Shown here in pieces: positions 55,786 to 64,000 of a stretch of 64,000 nt of DNA. Position 1 is the stretch's first letter. Each line of letters opens with the position of its first letter. The DNA comes from Trebonia sp963785645. Lineage in GTDB: Bacteria; Actinomycetota; Actinomycetes; Streptosporangiales; Streptosporangiaceae. The DNA lies in the NCBI GenBank assembly GCA_963785645.1, contig CAWAWG010000003.1, forward strand, positions 434,001-498,000, written 5' to 3'. The notes beneath the pieces are model-generated. The model saw nothing but the letters and a program-made list of their open reading frames with translations, did not search any database and was not told where the DNA came from. The translations under genes and the position numbers were made by a program.

Positions 55786-57830
55786 TCAGTCCCCGGCCGC
55801 GGTGTCCGGCTCCCCCCAGGCCAGCACCAGGGCATCGCGGGGCGCGAGCACGGCCCGCGGTCCCGCCTTGGCCCCGGTGAGCAGGTCGAAATGCTTGGCG
55901 CCGAGGTCAAGCTCGACCGGACGGTCCAGGTGGCTAATCAGGAAGAGGTAGTCGCCGCGCCGGACCGCCTCCACGCCTTGCGGCAGGTCGGTCCACAGCG
56001 GGACGCCCGCGTCCTGGCAGGCCTGCCCGACCAGGCGGCCGAGCGTTGCCCGGTCCGGGAGCGTACCCAGGTAGAACGCCGCGCCCCGGCCGTATGCATG
56101 CCGCGTCACCGCGGGCTGGCCGCCGAGATGGCCTTCACCGTAGGCAGCCAGCGCCGTCGCGCCGCGCAGCTCGATAACGTCCTGCCAGAGCCGGCCTGGC
56201 CGAGCCGTCGGCGGTCAGCGCGGGACCTTCGAGGCGGACCGCCGCACCGTCCGGCAGCGGCGCCAGCTCGTCGATGCGCAGGCCGAGCAGGTCCCGCCAG
56301 GGCGCCGGATAGCCGCCGAGCCGCACCCGGTCCTGAGGATCGACGATTCCGGAGAAGAAGGTGACGAGGGCGGTACCGCCGCCGTCGACGAAGCGGCGCA
56401 CGTTTTCCGCGCCGGTGTCGCTGACGAGGTAGAGCGCGGGCAGCACGGCGAGCCGGTACCCGGACAGGTCGCTTTCCGGGTGGACGAAGTCCGCGTTCAC
56501 CCCCGCCTGTAGCAGCGGCCGGTACAGCTCGCCGAGTATGTCGGTGAGGCGCAGGGAACTGCTCGGATGCGAGTCCAGCTCCAGCGCCCACCAGTTCTCC
56601 CAGTCGAACAGGAGCGCGGCCTCGGCACGCACCGGCTGGCCGGTCACCGGCGCGAGCCGCCGCAGGTCCGCGCCGAGGCTCACCACCTCGCGCCAGACCC
56701 TGCTGCTGGTCCCGGCGTGCGGCACCATCCCGCTGTGAAACTTCTCGGCCCCGGCCGCCGCGGCGCGCCACTGGAAGTTGAGCACCGCGTCAGCCCCCGG
56801 GCGACCGCCTGCAGGCTGAGCGCGCGGTACTGCCCCGGCACCTTCGGCGCGTTGACCGGCCGCCAGTTGACGGCGCTCGGTGCCTGCTCCATCAGCAGCC
56901 ACGGACGCCCCGCGCCGACCGACCGGGTCAGGTCGCAGGCCATGGCCGAGGCCACGTGCGACTCGGCGTCGGCCGGATCCGGGTAGTTGTCCACGGACAC
57001 GACATCCAGCCCGGCCGCCCAGCGGAACTGGTCCACCGGACGGAACAGCCCCATGAAGTTGGTGGTCACCGGCTTGCCGGGGCTGTGCGCGGCGAGCACC
57101 TCCCGCTCGGCGGTGTAGCAGGCGAGCAGCTCACCGGAGCTGAACCGGGCGAAATCGAGCTGCTGAGCCGGATTGCAGAAGGTGGGGGCGGCGCGCGGCG
57201 GGGCGATCTGATCCCAGTCGCCGTAATCCTGGCTCCAGAAGGCCGTGCCCCACGCCTCGTTGAGCTGTGCTATCTCCCCGTACCGTTCCCGTAGCCAGTG
57301 GCGGAAGGCCTCGGCCGAGGTCTCGCAGTAGCAGGCGGAGACGTGGCAGCCGTACTCGTTGCCGACGTGCCACATGGCCACGGCCGGGTGATCCGCGTAG
57401 CGCTCGGCCATGCGCCGGGCGAGGTCGACGGCGGCCGCCCGGTAGGCCGGGGCGCTCGGGCAGTAGTGCTGCCGAGCGCCGAAGCCGAGGCGGGTCCCGT
57501 CCGCGGTGACCGGCAGGATCTCGGGATGGGCCGCGACCAGCCAGGCCGGCGGTGATGCGGTGGCGGTGGCCAGGTCGGCCGCTATCCCCGCGCCGGCCAG
57601 CAGGTCAAGGACCCGGTCGAGCCAGCCGGCGGTGAGCTGGCCGGGGCCGGCTGCAGCCTGGCCCAGGAGAAGACCCCGACGGTCACCAGATTGACCCCCG
57701 CCGTCGCCATCAGCCGGACGTCCTCGGCCCAGGTGGACTCCGGCCACTGCTCCGGGTTGTAGTCGCCGCCGTAGGCGATCCCGCCGAGCTGCGGCAGGAT
57801 TCGCCGCCCAGCGTCAAGTGAATTGCTCAT
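55786..57830 (-). CDS. GH42 beta-galactosidase, about three frame breaks
   Basis: From ATG 57830. GGIAYGGDYNPEQWPESTWA is the GH42 opening; a shift near 57665 follows. The main frame carries AMWHVGNEYGCHVSACYCET (acid/base Glu of NEYG and a zinc-binding Cys cluster) and RPWLLMEQAPSAVNWRPVNA (nucleophile Glu). Shifts near 56800 and 56195 lead to the trimerisation and C-terminal beta domains (TALVTFFSGIVDPQDRVRLG, GVEAVRRGDYLFLISHLDRP). Rebuilt length is about 680 residues, normal for GH42. There is no signal peptide, so it acts on sugars imported by the neighbouring ABC system. Confidence 0.8.
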
Positions 57831-57879
57831 GACGGCCTCGTGCGCGTCCTTTCGTGCGTGTATGGGGCGGTGGCGGATA

Positions 57880-58782
57880 TCAGAGCTTGACACCGCCCGC
57901 GGCCAGGCCGGAGCGCCAGAAGCGCTGCAGCGACAGGAAGGCGATGACCAGCGGGATGACCGAGATGAGCGAGCCGATGACCACGTAGCTGATCAGCTGC
58001 GGCGCCTGGCCGTACTCGTTGTCCCAGGCGTACAGGCCGAGTGTCACCGGGTAGAGCCGGGTGTTCGACAGCATCACCAGCGGCAGGAAGAAGTTGTTCC
58101 AGATCGCCACGAACTGGAACAGGAACATGGTCACCAGCGCGGGCGACATGATCCGCAGCGCCACCGTGCGGAAGATCCGGCCCTCGCCCGCGCCGTCGAT
58201 CCGGCCGGCCTCGATCAGCTCGTCGGGAATCGACGCCGCCGCGTAGACCCGGGCCAGGTAGACGCCGAACGGGCTGACGAGGCTGGGCAGGAACACCGCC
58301 CAGTAGGTGTTGGTCAGGTCTACCTTGCTCATCAGCAGGTACAGCGGCAGCGCCAGCGCGGTGCCGGGAACAAGCACGCCGCCGAGGATGACGGAGAAAA
58401 CAAGCTGGCGGCCGCGGAAGTCGTACTTGGCCAGCGCGTACCCCGCCGCGGCCGCCAGCAGGGTGGCGCCCGCCGCCCCGACGCCCGCGTAAAGCAGCGT
58501 ATTGATCAGCCAGTGCCAGTAAATCCCGCCGTCGTAACTGAAGAGGCCGGTCAGGTTGGACACGAACTGGAACTGGCTGAACCAGAACCCGGGCGAGGAA
58601 TACAGGGCGCCCGGTCCCTTGGTCGAGGAGACGACCAGCCACCACGCCGGGAGCAGGAAGTAGACGGCGCAGACGAACATCAACGCGGTGGCCAGGATCC
58701 CGGACCGGTTGACCTTCTGGGCGGCGCGGGCACCGGACCGAACGGGACCGCTGGGCCGGGCCTGCGCCCGTACCGCCGTCAC
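57880..58782 (-). CDS. ABC sugar transporter permease (MalG type)
   Basis: 300 residues from GTG 58782, which overlaps the stop of the other permease (GTGA). Six membrane helices are seen, and the EAA loop that contacts the ATPase reads IPDELIEAGRIDGAGEGRIF. It belongs to the CUT1 carbohydrate-uptake family. It lies 49 bp before the GH42 gene, in one unit with permease 1 and the binding protein. No ATPase gene is present; CUT1 systems in actinomycetes often share one MsiK-like ATPase encoded elsewhere. Confidence 0.9.
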   Translation of the reverse strand: MTAVRAQARPSGPVRSGARAAQKVNRSGILATALMFVCAVYFLLPAWWLVVSSTKGPGALYSSPGFWFSQFQFVSNLTGLFSYDGGIYWHWLINTLLYAGVGAAGATLLAAAAGYALAKYDFRGRQLVFSVILGGVLVPGTALALPLYLLMSKVDLTNTYWAVFLPSLVSPFGVYLARVYAAASIPDELIEAGRIDGAGEGRIFRTVALRIMSPALVTMFLFQFVAIWNNFFLPLVMLSNTRLYPVTLGLYAWDNEYGQAPQLISYVVIGSLISVIPLVIAFLSLQRFWRSGLAAGGVKL

Positions 58783-59756
58783 GCCGCTGCCCCACGGCGC
58801 TGGACCAGCTTCAGGAAGCCGAAGGAGAGGATGAAGGTACCGATCGCCAGCACCACCGCGATCGCCGCCGCGTAGTTCGGGTTGTTGGCGACGAACGCCT
58901 GCGTGTAGGCCAGCAGGTTCGGGGTGTAGGAACTGCTGATGTTGCTGGTGATCGCGCGCAGCACCTGCGGCTCGCTGAACAGCTGGAGGGTCCCGATGAT
59001 GCTGAAGATGGCCGTCAGCACCAGCGCGCCGGCCACCATGGGCAGCTTGATCCGGGTGGCCACCTTCCATTCGGACGCGCCATCCAGGCGGGCGGCCTCG
59101 TACAGGTCGGCCGGGATCGCCTGCAGGGCCGCGTAGATGATGAGCATGTTGTAACCCGTGTACTCCCAGGTGACGATGTTGGCGATGGACCACAGCGTGC
59201 TGTTGACGCCGAGGAAGTTCACCGGGCCGAAGCCGGCGTGCTGCAGCGTGGCCACGATGGGGCTGAGGCCGGGCAGGTAAAGAAAGGACCAGAGGATCGC
59301 CGCGATGACCCCGGGAATGCCGTAGGGCAGGAAGTAGACGAGCCGGAAGAAGCGCCGGAAGCGGACAGCCGCCGAGTCCACCAGCAGGGCGAGGATGGTG
59401 GCGAAGGCCAGCATCACCGGGATCTGGACCACCCCGAACAGCAGGACCCGGACCACGCCGTGCCGGAACGACGCGTCGGAGAAGACCTGGGCGTAGTTGG
59501 ACAAGCCTGCGAATACCGTCACGGTGGAGCCTGGACCGAGGCCGAGGCCCGAGACGTGCACCTTGAGCAGGCTCTGGTAGACCGCGTACCCGATCGGCAG
59601 CAGGAAAAACAGGGCGAACAGCACCCCGAACGGTGCCAGCAGCATGGCCGGCGCCCAGCCGACCCGGCGGCGCCCCGCCCGCGACCGCCGGCGCGGAGCC
59701 GCTGGCCCGCCGCGCGCCGCGGTGGCGGCGGGGATTTGCCCGTGATCGACGACCAT
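58779..59756 (-). CDS. ABC sugar transporter permease (MalF type)
   Basis: 325 residues from ATG 59756, chosen because GGAGGAGG stands eight bases upstream; the frame opens slightly earlier. Six helices (APFGVLFALFFLLPIGYAVY first) and the EAA loop IPADLYEAARLDGASEWKVA identify a CUT1 inner-membrane subunit. It is coupled to the MalG-type gene and follows the binding-protein gene by 84 bp, so it belongs to the LacI-controlled unit. Confidence 0.9.
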   Translation of the reverse strand: MVVDHGQIPAATAARGGPAAPRRRSRAGRRRVGWAPAMLLAPFGVLFALFFLLPIGYAVYQSLLKVHVSGLGLGPGSTVTVFAGLSNYAQVFSDASFRHGVVRVLLFGVVQIPVMLAFATILALLVDSAAVRFRRFFRLVYFLPYGIPGVIAAILWSFLYLPGLSPIVATLQHAGFGPVNFLGVNSTLWSIANIVTWEYTGYNMLIIYAALQAIPADLYEAARLDGASEWKVATRIKLPMVAGALVLTAIFSIIGTLQLFSEPQVLRAITSNISSSYTPNLLAYTQAFVANNPNYAAAIAVVLAIGTFILSFGFLKLVQRRGAAA

Positions 59757-59840
59757 AACAGCCTCCTCCTTGTGGCTGGTCATCACGCCCTCCTCGGCAG
59801 GGACGGGGCGCCCAGGGGAACCCGGGCGCCCCGTGGTCTC

Positions 59841-61220
59841 TCAGCCCGACTTGACCGAGAAGCCCTGCGACTGCATGGTGCTGACGGTCTGGGACTGCGT
59901 CGACTTAAGCGTCTGGGCGAGCGTGCCAGATCCGCTTGTCGCCGTGCCGAAGCCGTCCTGCATCTGGGTGAAGGTCGTGCTCATGATCGGCCCCCACTGG
60001 AAGGAGGTGTTCACCAGCTTGCCGCCGGACGCGAAGACCTGCCAGATGTTCTGGCCGCCGTAGAAGGCGACCGGCGAGTTGGCGGCCGGCTGCTTCTCCC
60101 CGGCCAGGTCGGCCGGGTAGAGGCCGCCCTGGGTGATGAGGCCGGTGATGCTCTGCTGGTTGGTGTTCAGCCACTCGGCGAACTCGGCCGCCTGGGCCGG
60201 GTATTTGCTGTCCTTGAACACCACCGTGGTCGAGCCGCCCCAGTTGCCGTTGCTCGCCGTGGTGCCCCAGTTGGGCATCGGCGCCACCCGCCAGTCGCCC
60301 TTGGTCGCGGCGGCGTTGGTGATCAGGGTGTTCTCTCCCCAGACGGCGGTCGGCCAGGTGAGCAGGGTGCCGTCGGAAAGGTCCTTGTACCACTCGGTGG
60401 AGAAGTCCGGCTCGACCTTCACCAGGTGCTGGCTGATCAGTTGCTGCCAGAAGTTGGCGACCTGGACGGAGGCGCTGTCGTCGATGCCGGCCACCCAGGT
60501 GTCGCCCGAGGTGGTGAACCACTGCGCCCCGGCCTGCCAGGCGAGGCCGGCGAACCACTGGGCGTCGCTGGCCGGGAAGGCGGCGATGTAGGCGTTGGGG
60601 TTGGCGGCGTGCAGCTTCTGGGCGTCGCTGAGGTACTGCGCCCAGGTGGTCGGCACGGGGAGGTTGTACTTCTTGAACAGGTCGGTCCGGTAGAACAGAC
60701 CCATCGGGCCGGTGTCCTGGGGGATCGCGTAGACGGCGCCGCCCTGCGACACCTGCGACCACGTCCACGGGACGAAGTCCGACTGAACGCTGTCCGCGCC
60801 GTACTTGGACAGGTCGACCAGGCCGCCCACGTGCTCGAAGTTCGGCAGCGTCGCGTACTCGACCTGGCCGAGGTCGGGGGCGTTCCCGGCCTGGAGCGCG
60901 CTGAACATCTTGGCGTAGGTCCCGGCGTTGCCCGAGGTGACCTCGTCGACGTTCACCTGGATGTCGGGGTGCGTCTTGTTCCAGAGATTGACCGACTGGG
61001 AGATGCCGGGCACCCACGACCAGAAGCTGAGGGTGACCTTGCCGCCGCTGCTGCTTGCGCTGCTCGCGCTGCTAGCGCTGCTAGCGCTGCTTGCGGGAGC
61101 CGAGCTGCTGCTGCTACTGCAGGCCGCCAGCGCCAGGACTCCGGCCGCGGCGCCAGCCGCCAGCAGGAGCCTGCGCCGGAACCGGGCTCTGGGCCCGGTG
61201 CTGCGGGTCAACGACGTCAT
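59841..61220 (-). CDS. Sugar-binding lipoprotein of the ABC importer
   Basis: 459 residues from ATG 61220. A lipoprotein signal (RRRLLLAAGAAAGVLALAAC) ends at the lipidated Cys. A Ser/Ala low-complexity linker (9-bp DNA repeat, 61045-61095) leads to the type 1 solute-binding fold: VTLSFWSWVPGISQSVNLWN, FSALQAGNAPDLGQVEYATL and QDTGPMGLFYRTDLFKKYNL. The ligand is probably an oligosaccharide processed by the GH42 enzyme. LacI-type operators lie 210-290 bp upstream. Confidence 0.9.
   Translation of the reverse strand: MTSLTRSTGPRARFRRRLLLAAGAAAGVLALAACSSSSSSAPASSASSASSASSASSSGGKVTLSFWSWVPGISQSVNLWNKTHPDIQVNVDEVTSGNAGTYAKMFSALQAGNAPDLGQVEYATLPNFEHVGGLVDLSKYGADSVQSDFVPWTWSQVSQGGAVYAIPQDTGPMGLFYRTDLFKKYNLPVPTTWAQYLSDAQKLHAANPNAYIAAFPASDAQWFAGLAWQAGAQWFTTSGDTWVAGIDDSASVQVANFWQQLISQHLVKVEPDFSTEWYKDLSDGTLLTWPTAVWGENTLITNAAATKGDWRVAPMPNWGTTASNGNWGGSTTVVFKDSKYPAQAAEFAEWLNTNQQSITGLITQGGLYPADLAGEKQPAANSPVAFYGGQNIWQVFASGGKLVNTSFQWGPIMSTTFTQMQDGFGTATSGSGTLAQTLKSTQSQTVSTMQSQGFSVKSG
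61045..61095 (-). repeat. 9-bp tandem repeat in the lipoprotein linker
   Basis: Five to six copies of GCTGCTAGC-like units encode (Ser-Ser-Ala)n just after the lipidated cysteine, a flexible spacer from the membrane. Confidence 0.65.
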
Positions 61221-61430
61221 TGTGCTGCTGCCTCCTACACTCCCCTGGCCGCGCGCCGCGCTGGCCAGAGCGGATAAACTACGCCGCCCCTGAGCTCCTG
61301 CTCCGGTACGGTTCAAGGTCACAGCGAAAACGCGGCGGGTGCCCGCGGCCTCCGCTGCGGCAAGCCGGTGTCTTTCGCCGCGCTGTTCGCTGTGCTGTTT
61401 GGCTGTGCTGATGGCTGTGCGGTTGCCAGA

Positions 61431-61446
61431 TTGGGAGCGCTTCCAA
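61431..61446. promoter_or_regulatory. LacI-family operator TTGGGAGCGCTTCCAA
   Basis: A near-perfect palindrome centred on AGCGCT in the divergent gap between the binding-protein gene and lacI. The form TTGGAAGCGCTTCCAA is typical of CUT1-linked LacI repressors. Confidence 0.75.
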
Positions 61447-61495
61447 TTTGCTGCTGTGGACTCTAACAGCATCAATACGTCAAATCAACGATTAT

Positions 61496-61510
61496 TTGGA
61501 AGCGTTCCCA
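61496..61510. promoter_or_regulatory. Second LacI-family operator TTGGAAGCGTTCCCA
   Basis: A one-base-shorter palindrome 65 bp from the first and 22 bp before the regulator start. A pair at this spacing fits repression by looping and autoregulation. Confidence 0.7.
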
Positions 61511-61531
61511 GTTGTGCGTTACGATGCGGAG

Positions 61532-62569
61532 GTGGGCACTTCAGAGCAGGAGAGCGCCACGCCCCCGCGCAGGCGTCCGACGATCGATGACGTGGCCCGG
61601 CTGGCCGGCGTTGGGCGCGGGACGGTCTCCCGGGTAATCAACGGCGGCCGCAACGTACGCCCCGTGGTACGCGACGCGGTGAACGAGGCGATCGACACCC
61701 TCGGGTACTCGGTCAACCAGTCGGCCAGGAACCTGGCCCGCGGGCGCACCGGATCGATCGCTTTTGTCATCTCCGAGCGCGGGGACCGCCTGTTCGAGGA
61801 TCCCAACCTGGGGCTCTTCGCCCGGACCTTCTCCCGCCAACTGCGGCGCAGCGGGCGCCACCTGCTGATAACCACCGCCGAGGACGAGGAGGAAGGCAAC
61901 TCGCTCGGCGATTACCTCGCCGTCGGCCACGTGGACGGGGTACTGCTCGGGCTGACCCACGACCAGGAGCCGCTGCTCCTGCGGCTGCAGGCCAGCAGGC
62001 TCCCCTTCGTCGTGCTCGGCAAGCCGCTCGGTTTCGAGAAGGCGCTGTCCTGGGTGGCGATCGATGACGAGAAGGCGGCCTTCGCGGTCGTGAGCTACCT
62101 GGCGGGCAAGGTGGACGGGACGATCGGGACGGTGACCGGCCCGCAGCAGACGAGCAGCGGCCGTGAGCGCCTCGAGGGCTGCCGGCGTGCGCTCGGTGAC
62201 CGCTTCCAGCCGGACCTGGTGGCCGCCGGCGACTGGTCGCTGCATAGCGGGCGCGCGGGGGCCGAGGCGCTGATCCGGCGCGACCCCGGGCTACGGGGCC
62301 TGTTCGTCGCCTCCGACCTGATGGCGGTCGGCGCGATCGGGGCGCTGCGCGCGGCCGGGCGGCGGGTACCGGAGGACGTCGCGGTCGTCGGCTTCGACGA
62401 CTCCGCCGCGGCGACCATGGTCGAGCCGACGCTGACCACCATGCGCAACCCGATCGAGCAGACCGCCCTCGAGGCCCTCCGGATCCTGGACGAGCAGATA
62501 AGCGGGGACGTCCAGCCGCCGGTCCATCTCCTGCTGAGCAGCGAACTCGTCGAGCGTTACTCGGTCTGA
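61532..62569 (+). CDS. LacI-family transcriptional repressor
   Basis: 345 residues from GTG 61532; GTG 61514 is an alternative. The DNA-binding domain reads RRPTIDDVARLAGVGRGTVS then RVINGGRNVRPVV, with the hinge YSVNQSARNLA. The periplasmic-binding-like sensor follows, with GLFVASDLMAVGAIGALRAA and DVAVVGFDDSAAATMVEPTL. It is divergent from the importer/GH42 unit, with two operators between them. The inducer is probably the imported sugar. Confidence 0.9.
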   Translation: MGTSEQESATPPRRRPTIDDVARLAGVGRGTVSRVINGGRNVRPVVRDAVNEAIDTLGYSVNQSARNLARGRTGSIAFVISERGDRLFEDPNLGLFARTFSRQLRRSGRHLLITTAEDEEEGNSLGDYLAVGHVDGVLLGLTHDQEPLLLRLQASRLPFVVLGKPLGFEKALSWVAIDDEKAAFAVVSYLAGKVDGTIGTVTGPQQTSSGRERLEGCRRALGDRFQPDLVAAGDWSLHSGRAGAEALIRRDPGLRGLFVASDLMAVGAIGALRAAGRRVPEDVAVVGFDDSAAATMVEPTLTTMRNPIEQTALEALRILDEQISGDVQPPVHLLLSSELVERYSV

Positions 62570-62618
62570 CGTAAAACCACCCTTCGTTCGGGCTCACTTT
62601 TTTGAATGTGCCTGCCGG

Positions 62619-64000
62619 TCAGCAGCTCCCGCTGCTGCCTGAGCCCGGGGATACCGTCACGGTCACGCTCACGGCACCCGGGCAGCTGGCGACCTGGAGC
62701 ACGCTGCCCGCCGAGACCACCGTGCCGCCGGTGACCGCTACCTGGTAACCGCTGGCGTACTGCACAGCCGGCACCGAGATGCTGGTCCGCGATCCGGCCG
62801 CGAACGACCCGGTGCCGCTGGCGCGCTCGGTGCTGTAGGTCAGCGTGAACACGCCGGTCGAGGTGTCGAACCCGTAGCTGCCCGGCGTGCCGGAGACCAG
62901 GTCCGGGTGGGGCACCGCCAGCGCATCGAGCATGCCCGTGTTGACGTTGCTGCCGGACGGGTCCTGCGTCAGGTCGTTGACCAGCCCCTCCGAGGACGAC
63001 GAGGTCGTCGGGTCACCGCAGTAGCACATGGCCCACATCATCCAGCCGACCTTCGCGCTGGCGGCGGCGGCCACGTCCTCGCTCAGGGTGCTCGTGTCGT
63101 TGGTGGCGCCGAACTCGGTCATGAGCAGCGCGTCCCCGGTCCGCGAACTCACCGCCTCCGCGTTGCCGAGCGTCGCGGTGTCCGAGGACGGGCACGCGAA
63201 GTCAAGGAGCGAGGAAACGCTGGCGAACGGGCAGTACATGTGGAAGCTGAAGCCGGAGTCGCTGTCGCCGGTGGAGCCGAGCGCGGACGGGATGCCGATG
63301 TCGAAGAGCAGGTTCGGCTCGCCGAACAGCAGCGTCGTGGTGTTCACCTGCCGGATGGCGCTGTCCACCTTGGTGTAGAAGCTGGTGAGCGTGGCGTCGA
63401 ACGACGGGCACCCGTCGGAGGACAGCAGGCAGGAGTAGATGTCGCTGCCGGGATCCGGTTCGTTGTACAGGTCGTAGCCCAGGACGTCGGGATTCCCGTC
63501 GAAGTAGGCGGCGACATGCTGCCAGGCCCCCGCGTACCAGTCCTGCAGGCCCTCGCCGTCGACGGAGGCGTTGGACCAGAAGTTGTCATAGGCGGTCATC
63601 AGCGCGGGCAGCAGGAAGTAGTTGGCCGAGAAGCCCAGCAGCGGGAAGATCGGGCCGCTCTGGTCGACCGCCCAGTCCGGCGCTCCTTCCCCCTGGAACT
63701 CCTCGTTGTACATGTCCTGGTGGAAGTCGAGCAGGCTGACGATCCCGTGCGACCCGAGCATGCTGACGGTCGAGGCGATGCTGGCCAGGTAGCTGTCGTC
63801 GAACACGCCGGGCTCCGGCTCCAGCGCCTTCCAGATGACCCCGACCCGCACCGCGGACAGGCCGTTGGCCGCGAGGAACGCGCCGTCGGCGTCGTCGAAG
63901 CCGTCGGCCGCGGGCGTATAGGGCGACAGTTTGTTCACCATGTTCACCCCGGCGACCGTCAGCACCCGGCCGTCGGCGTCGGTGATCCAGGCGCCCGCGT
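62619..64000 (-). CDS. GH5 endoglycoceramidase-like hydrolase, 5' end outside the window
   Basis: The frame is open to the window edge (AWITDADGRVLTVAGVNMVN), so the start and any signal peptide are missing; at least 460 residues are present. Landmarks of the GH5 endoglycosylceramidase type are LSAVRVGVIWKALEPEPGVF, IVSLLDFHQDMYNEEFQGEG, the acid/base Glu of VLGYDLYNEPDPGS and the nucleophile Glu of ALLMTEFGATNDTSTL. A C-terminal beta domain ends GSGSSGSC. It would cut the glycan-ceramide bond or a similar beta-glycoside. It converges on the lacI gene, 49 bp away. Confidence 0.85.
   Translation of the reverse strand, partial: AGAWITDADGRVLTVAGVNMVNKLSPYTPAADGFDDADGAFLAANGLSAVRVGVIWKALEPEPGVFDDSYLASIASTVSMLGSHGIVSLLDFHQDMYNEEFQGEGAPDWAVDQSGPIFPLLGFSANYFLLPALMTAYDNFWSNASVDGEGLQDWYAGAWQHVAAYFDGNPDVLGYDLYNEPDPGSDIYSCLLSSDGCPSFDATLTSFYTKVDSAIRQVNTTTLLFGEPNLLFDIGIPSALGSTGDSDSGFSFHMYCPFASVSSLLDFACPSSDTATLGNAEAVSSRTGDALLMTEFGATNDTSTLSEDVAAAASAKVGWMMWAMCYCGDPTTSSSSEGLVNDLTQDPSGSNVNTGMLDALAVPHPDLVSGTPGSYGFDTSTGVFTLTYSTERASGTGSFAAGSRTSISVPAVQYASGYQVAVTGGTVVSAGSVLQVASCPGAVSVTVTVSPGSGSSGSC

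Noticed and set aside
59238..61277. Plus-strand open frame of 679 codons
   Set aside because: It is antisense to the ABC permease and binding-protein genes, with low-complexity composition and no family motif.

Overview
The window is very GC-rich, with frequent GTG/TTG starts, actinobacterial families throughout (KstR, AftD-type arabinofuranosyltransferase, Lsr2 fragment, Tat and lipoprotein exports) and genes coupled by 4-bp ATGA/GTGA overlaps. It is chromosomal DNA of a soil-type actinomycete related to cholesterol-degrading lineages; genus not assignable by eye.

1-13.3 kb is accessory DNA: a transposase fragment abutting a truncated TnsA-like gene, a 12-residue-repeat solenoid protein, a 0.9-kb mini-transposon with Tn7-like ends carrying one methyltransferase, an orphan aminosugar/acyl-carrier cluster (3.3-9.2 kb) beside an XRE/TPR regulator and a PP2C phosphatase, and a complete 1.2-kb IS. 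It ends at a tRNA-Lys 3'-half remnant with its terminator (13.27-13.36 kb).

13.4-48.9 kb is dominated by steroid catabolism and cell-envelope genes. A KstR-type repressor gene (25.9 kb) lies beside a cholesterol side-chain operon (two acyl-CoA dehydrogenases, a fused ChsH2-ChsH1 hydratase, an Ltp2-like aldolase), a cholesterol oxidase and two steroid-dehydrogenase-like flavoproteins. Six matches or near-matches to the KstR operator TNNAACNNGTTNNA sit in intergenic gaps at the heads of these genes and also at the head of an arabinan/lipid envelope operon (44.1 to 32.6 kb), a DUF3068 gene and a membrane protein gene. Embedded here (17.5-20.9 kb) is a four-gene cassette with an EACC1-like protein and a caspase-fold protease, a likely conflict or cell-suicide module with two unrecognised partners.

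49.5-64 kb is carbohydrate and lipid scavenging: secreted PI-PLC-like and GH92 proteins, an Rpn-like nuclease, a secreted Fn3/Ig-like protein, then a LacI-controlled ABC sugar importer with GH42 and GH5 enzymes.

About fifteen genes carry one or more single-base frame breaks while neighbours are intact. The breaks favour G/C runs and cluster at 8-10, 12-17 and 44-58 kb; sequence error and real decay cannot be separated from the sequence alone. Broken genes are annotated over their full reconstructed span.
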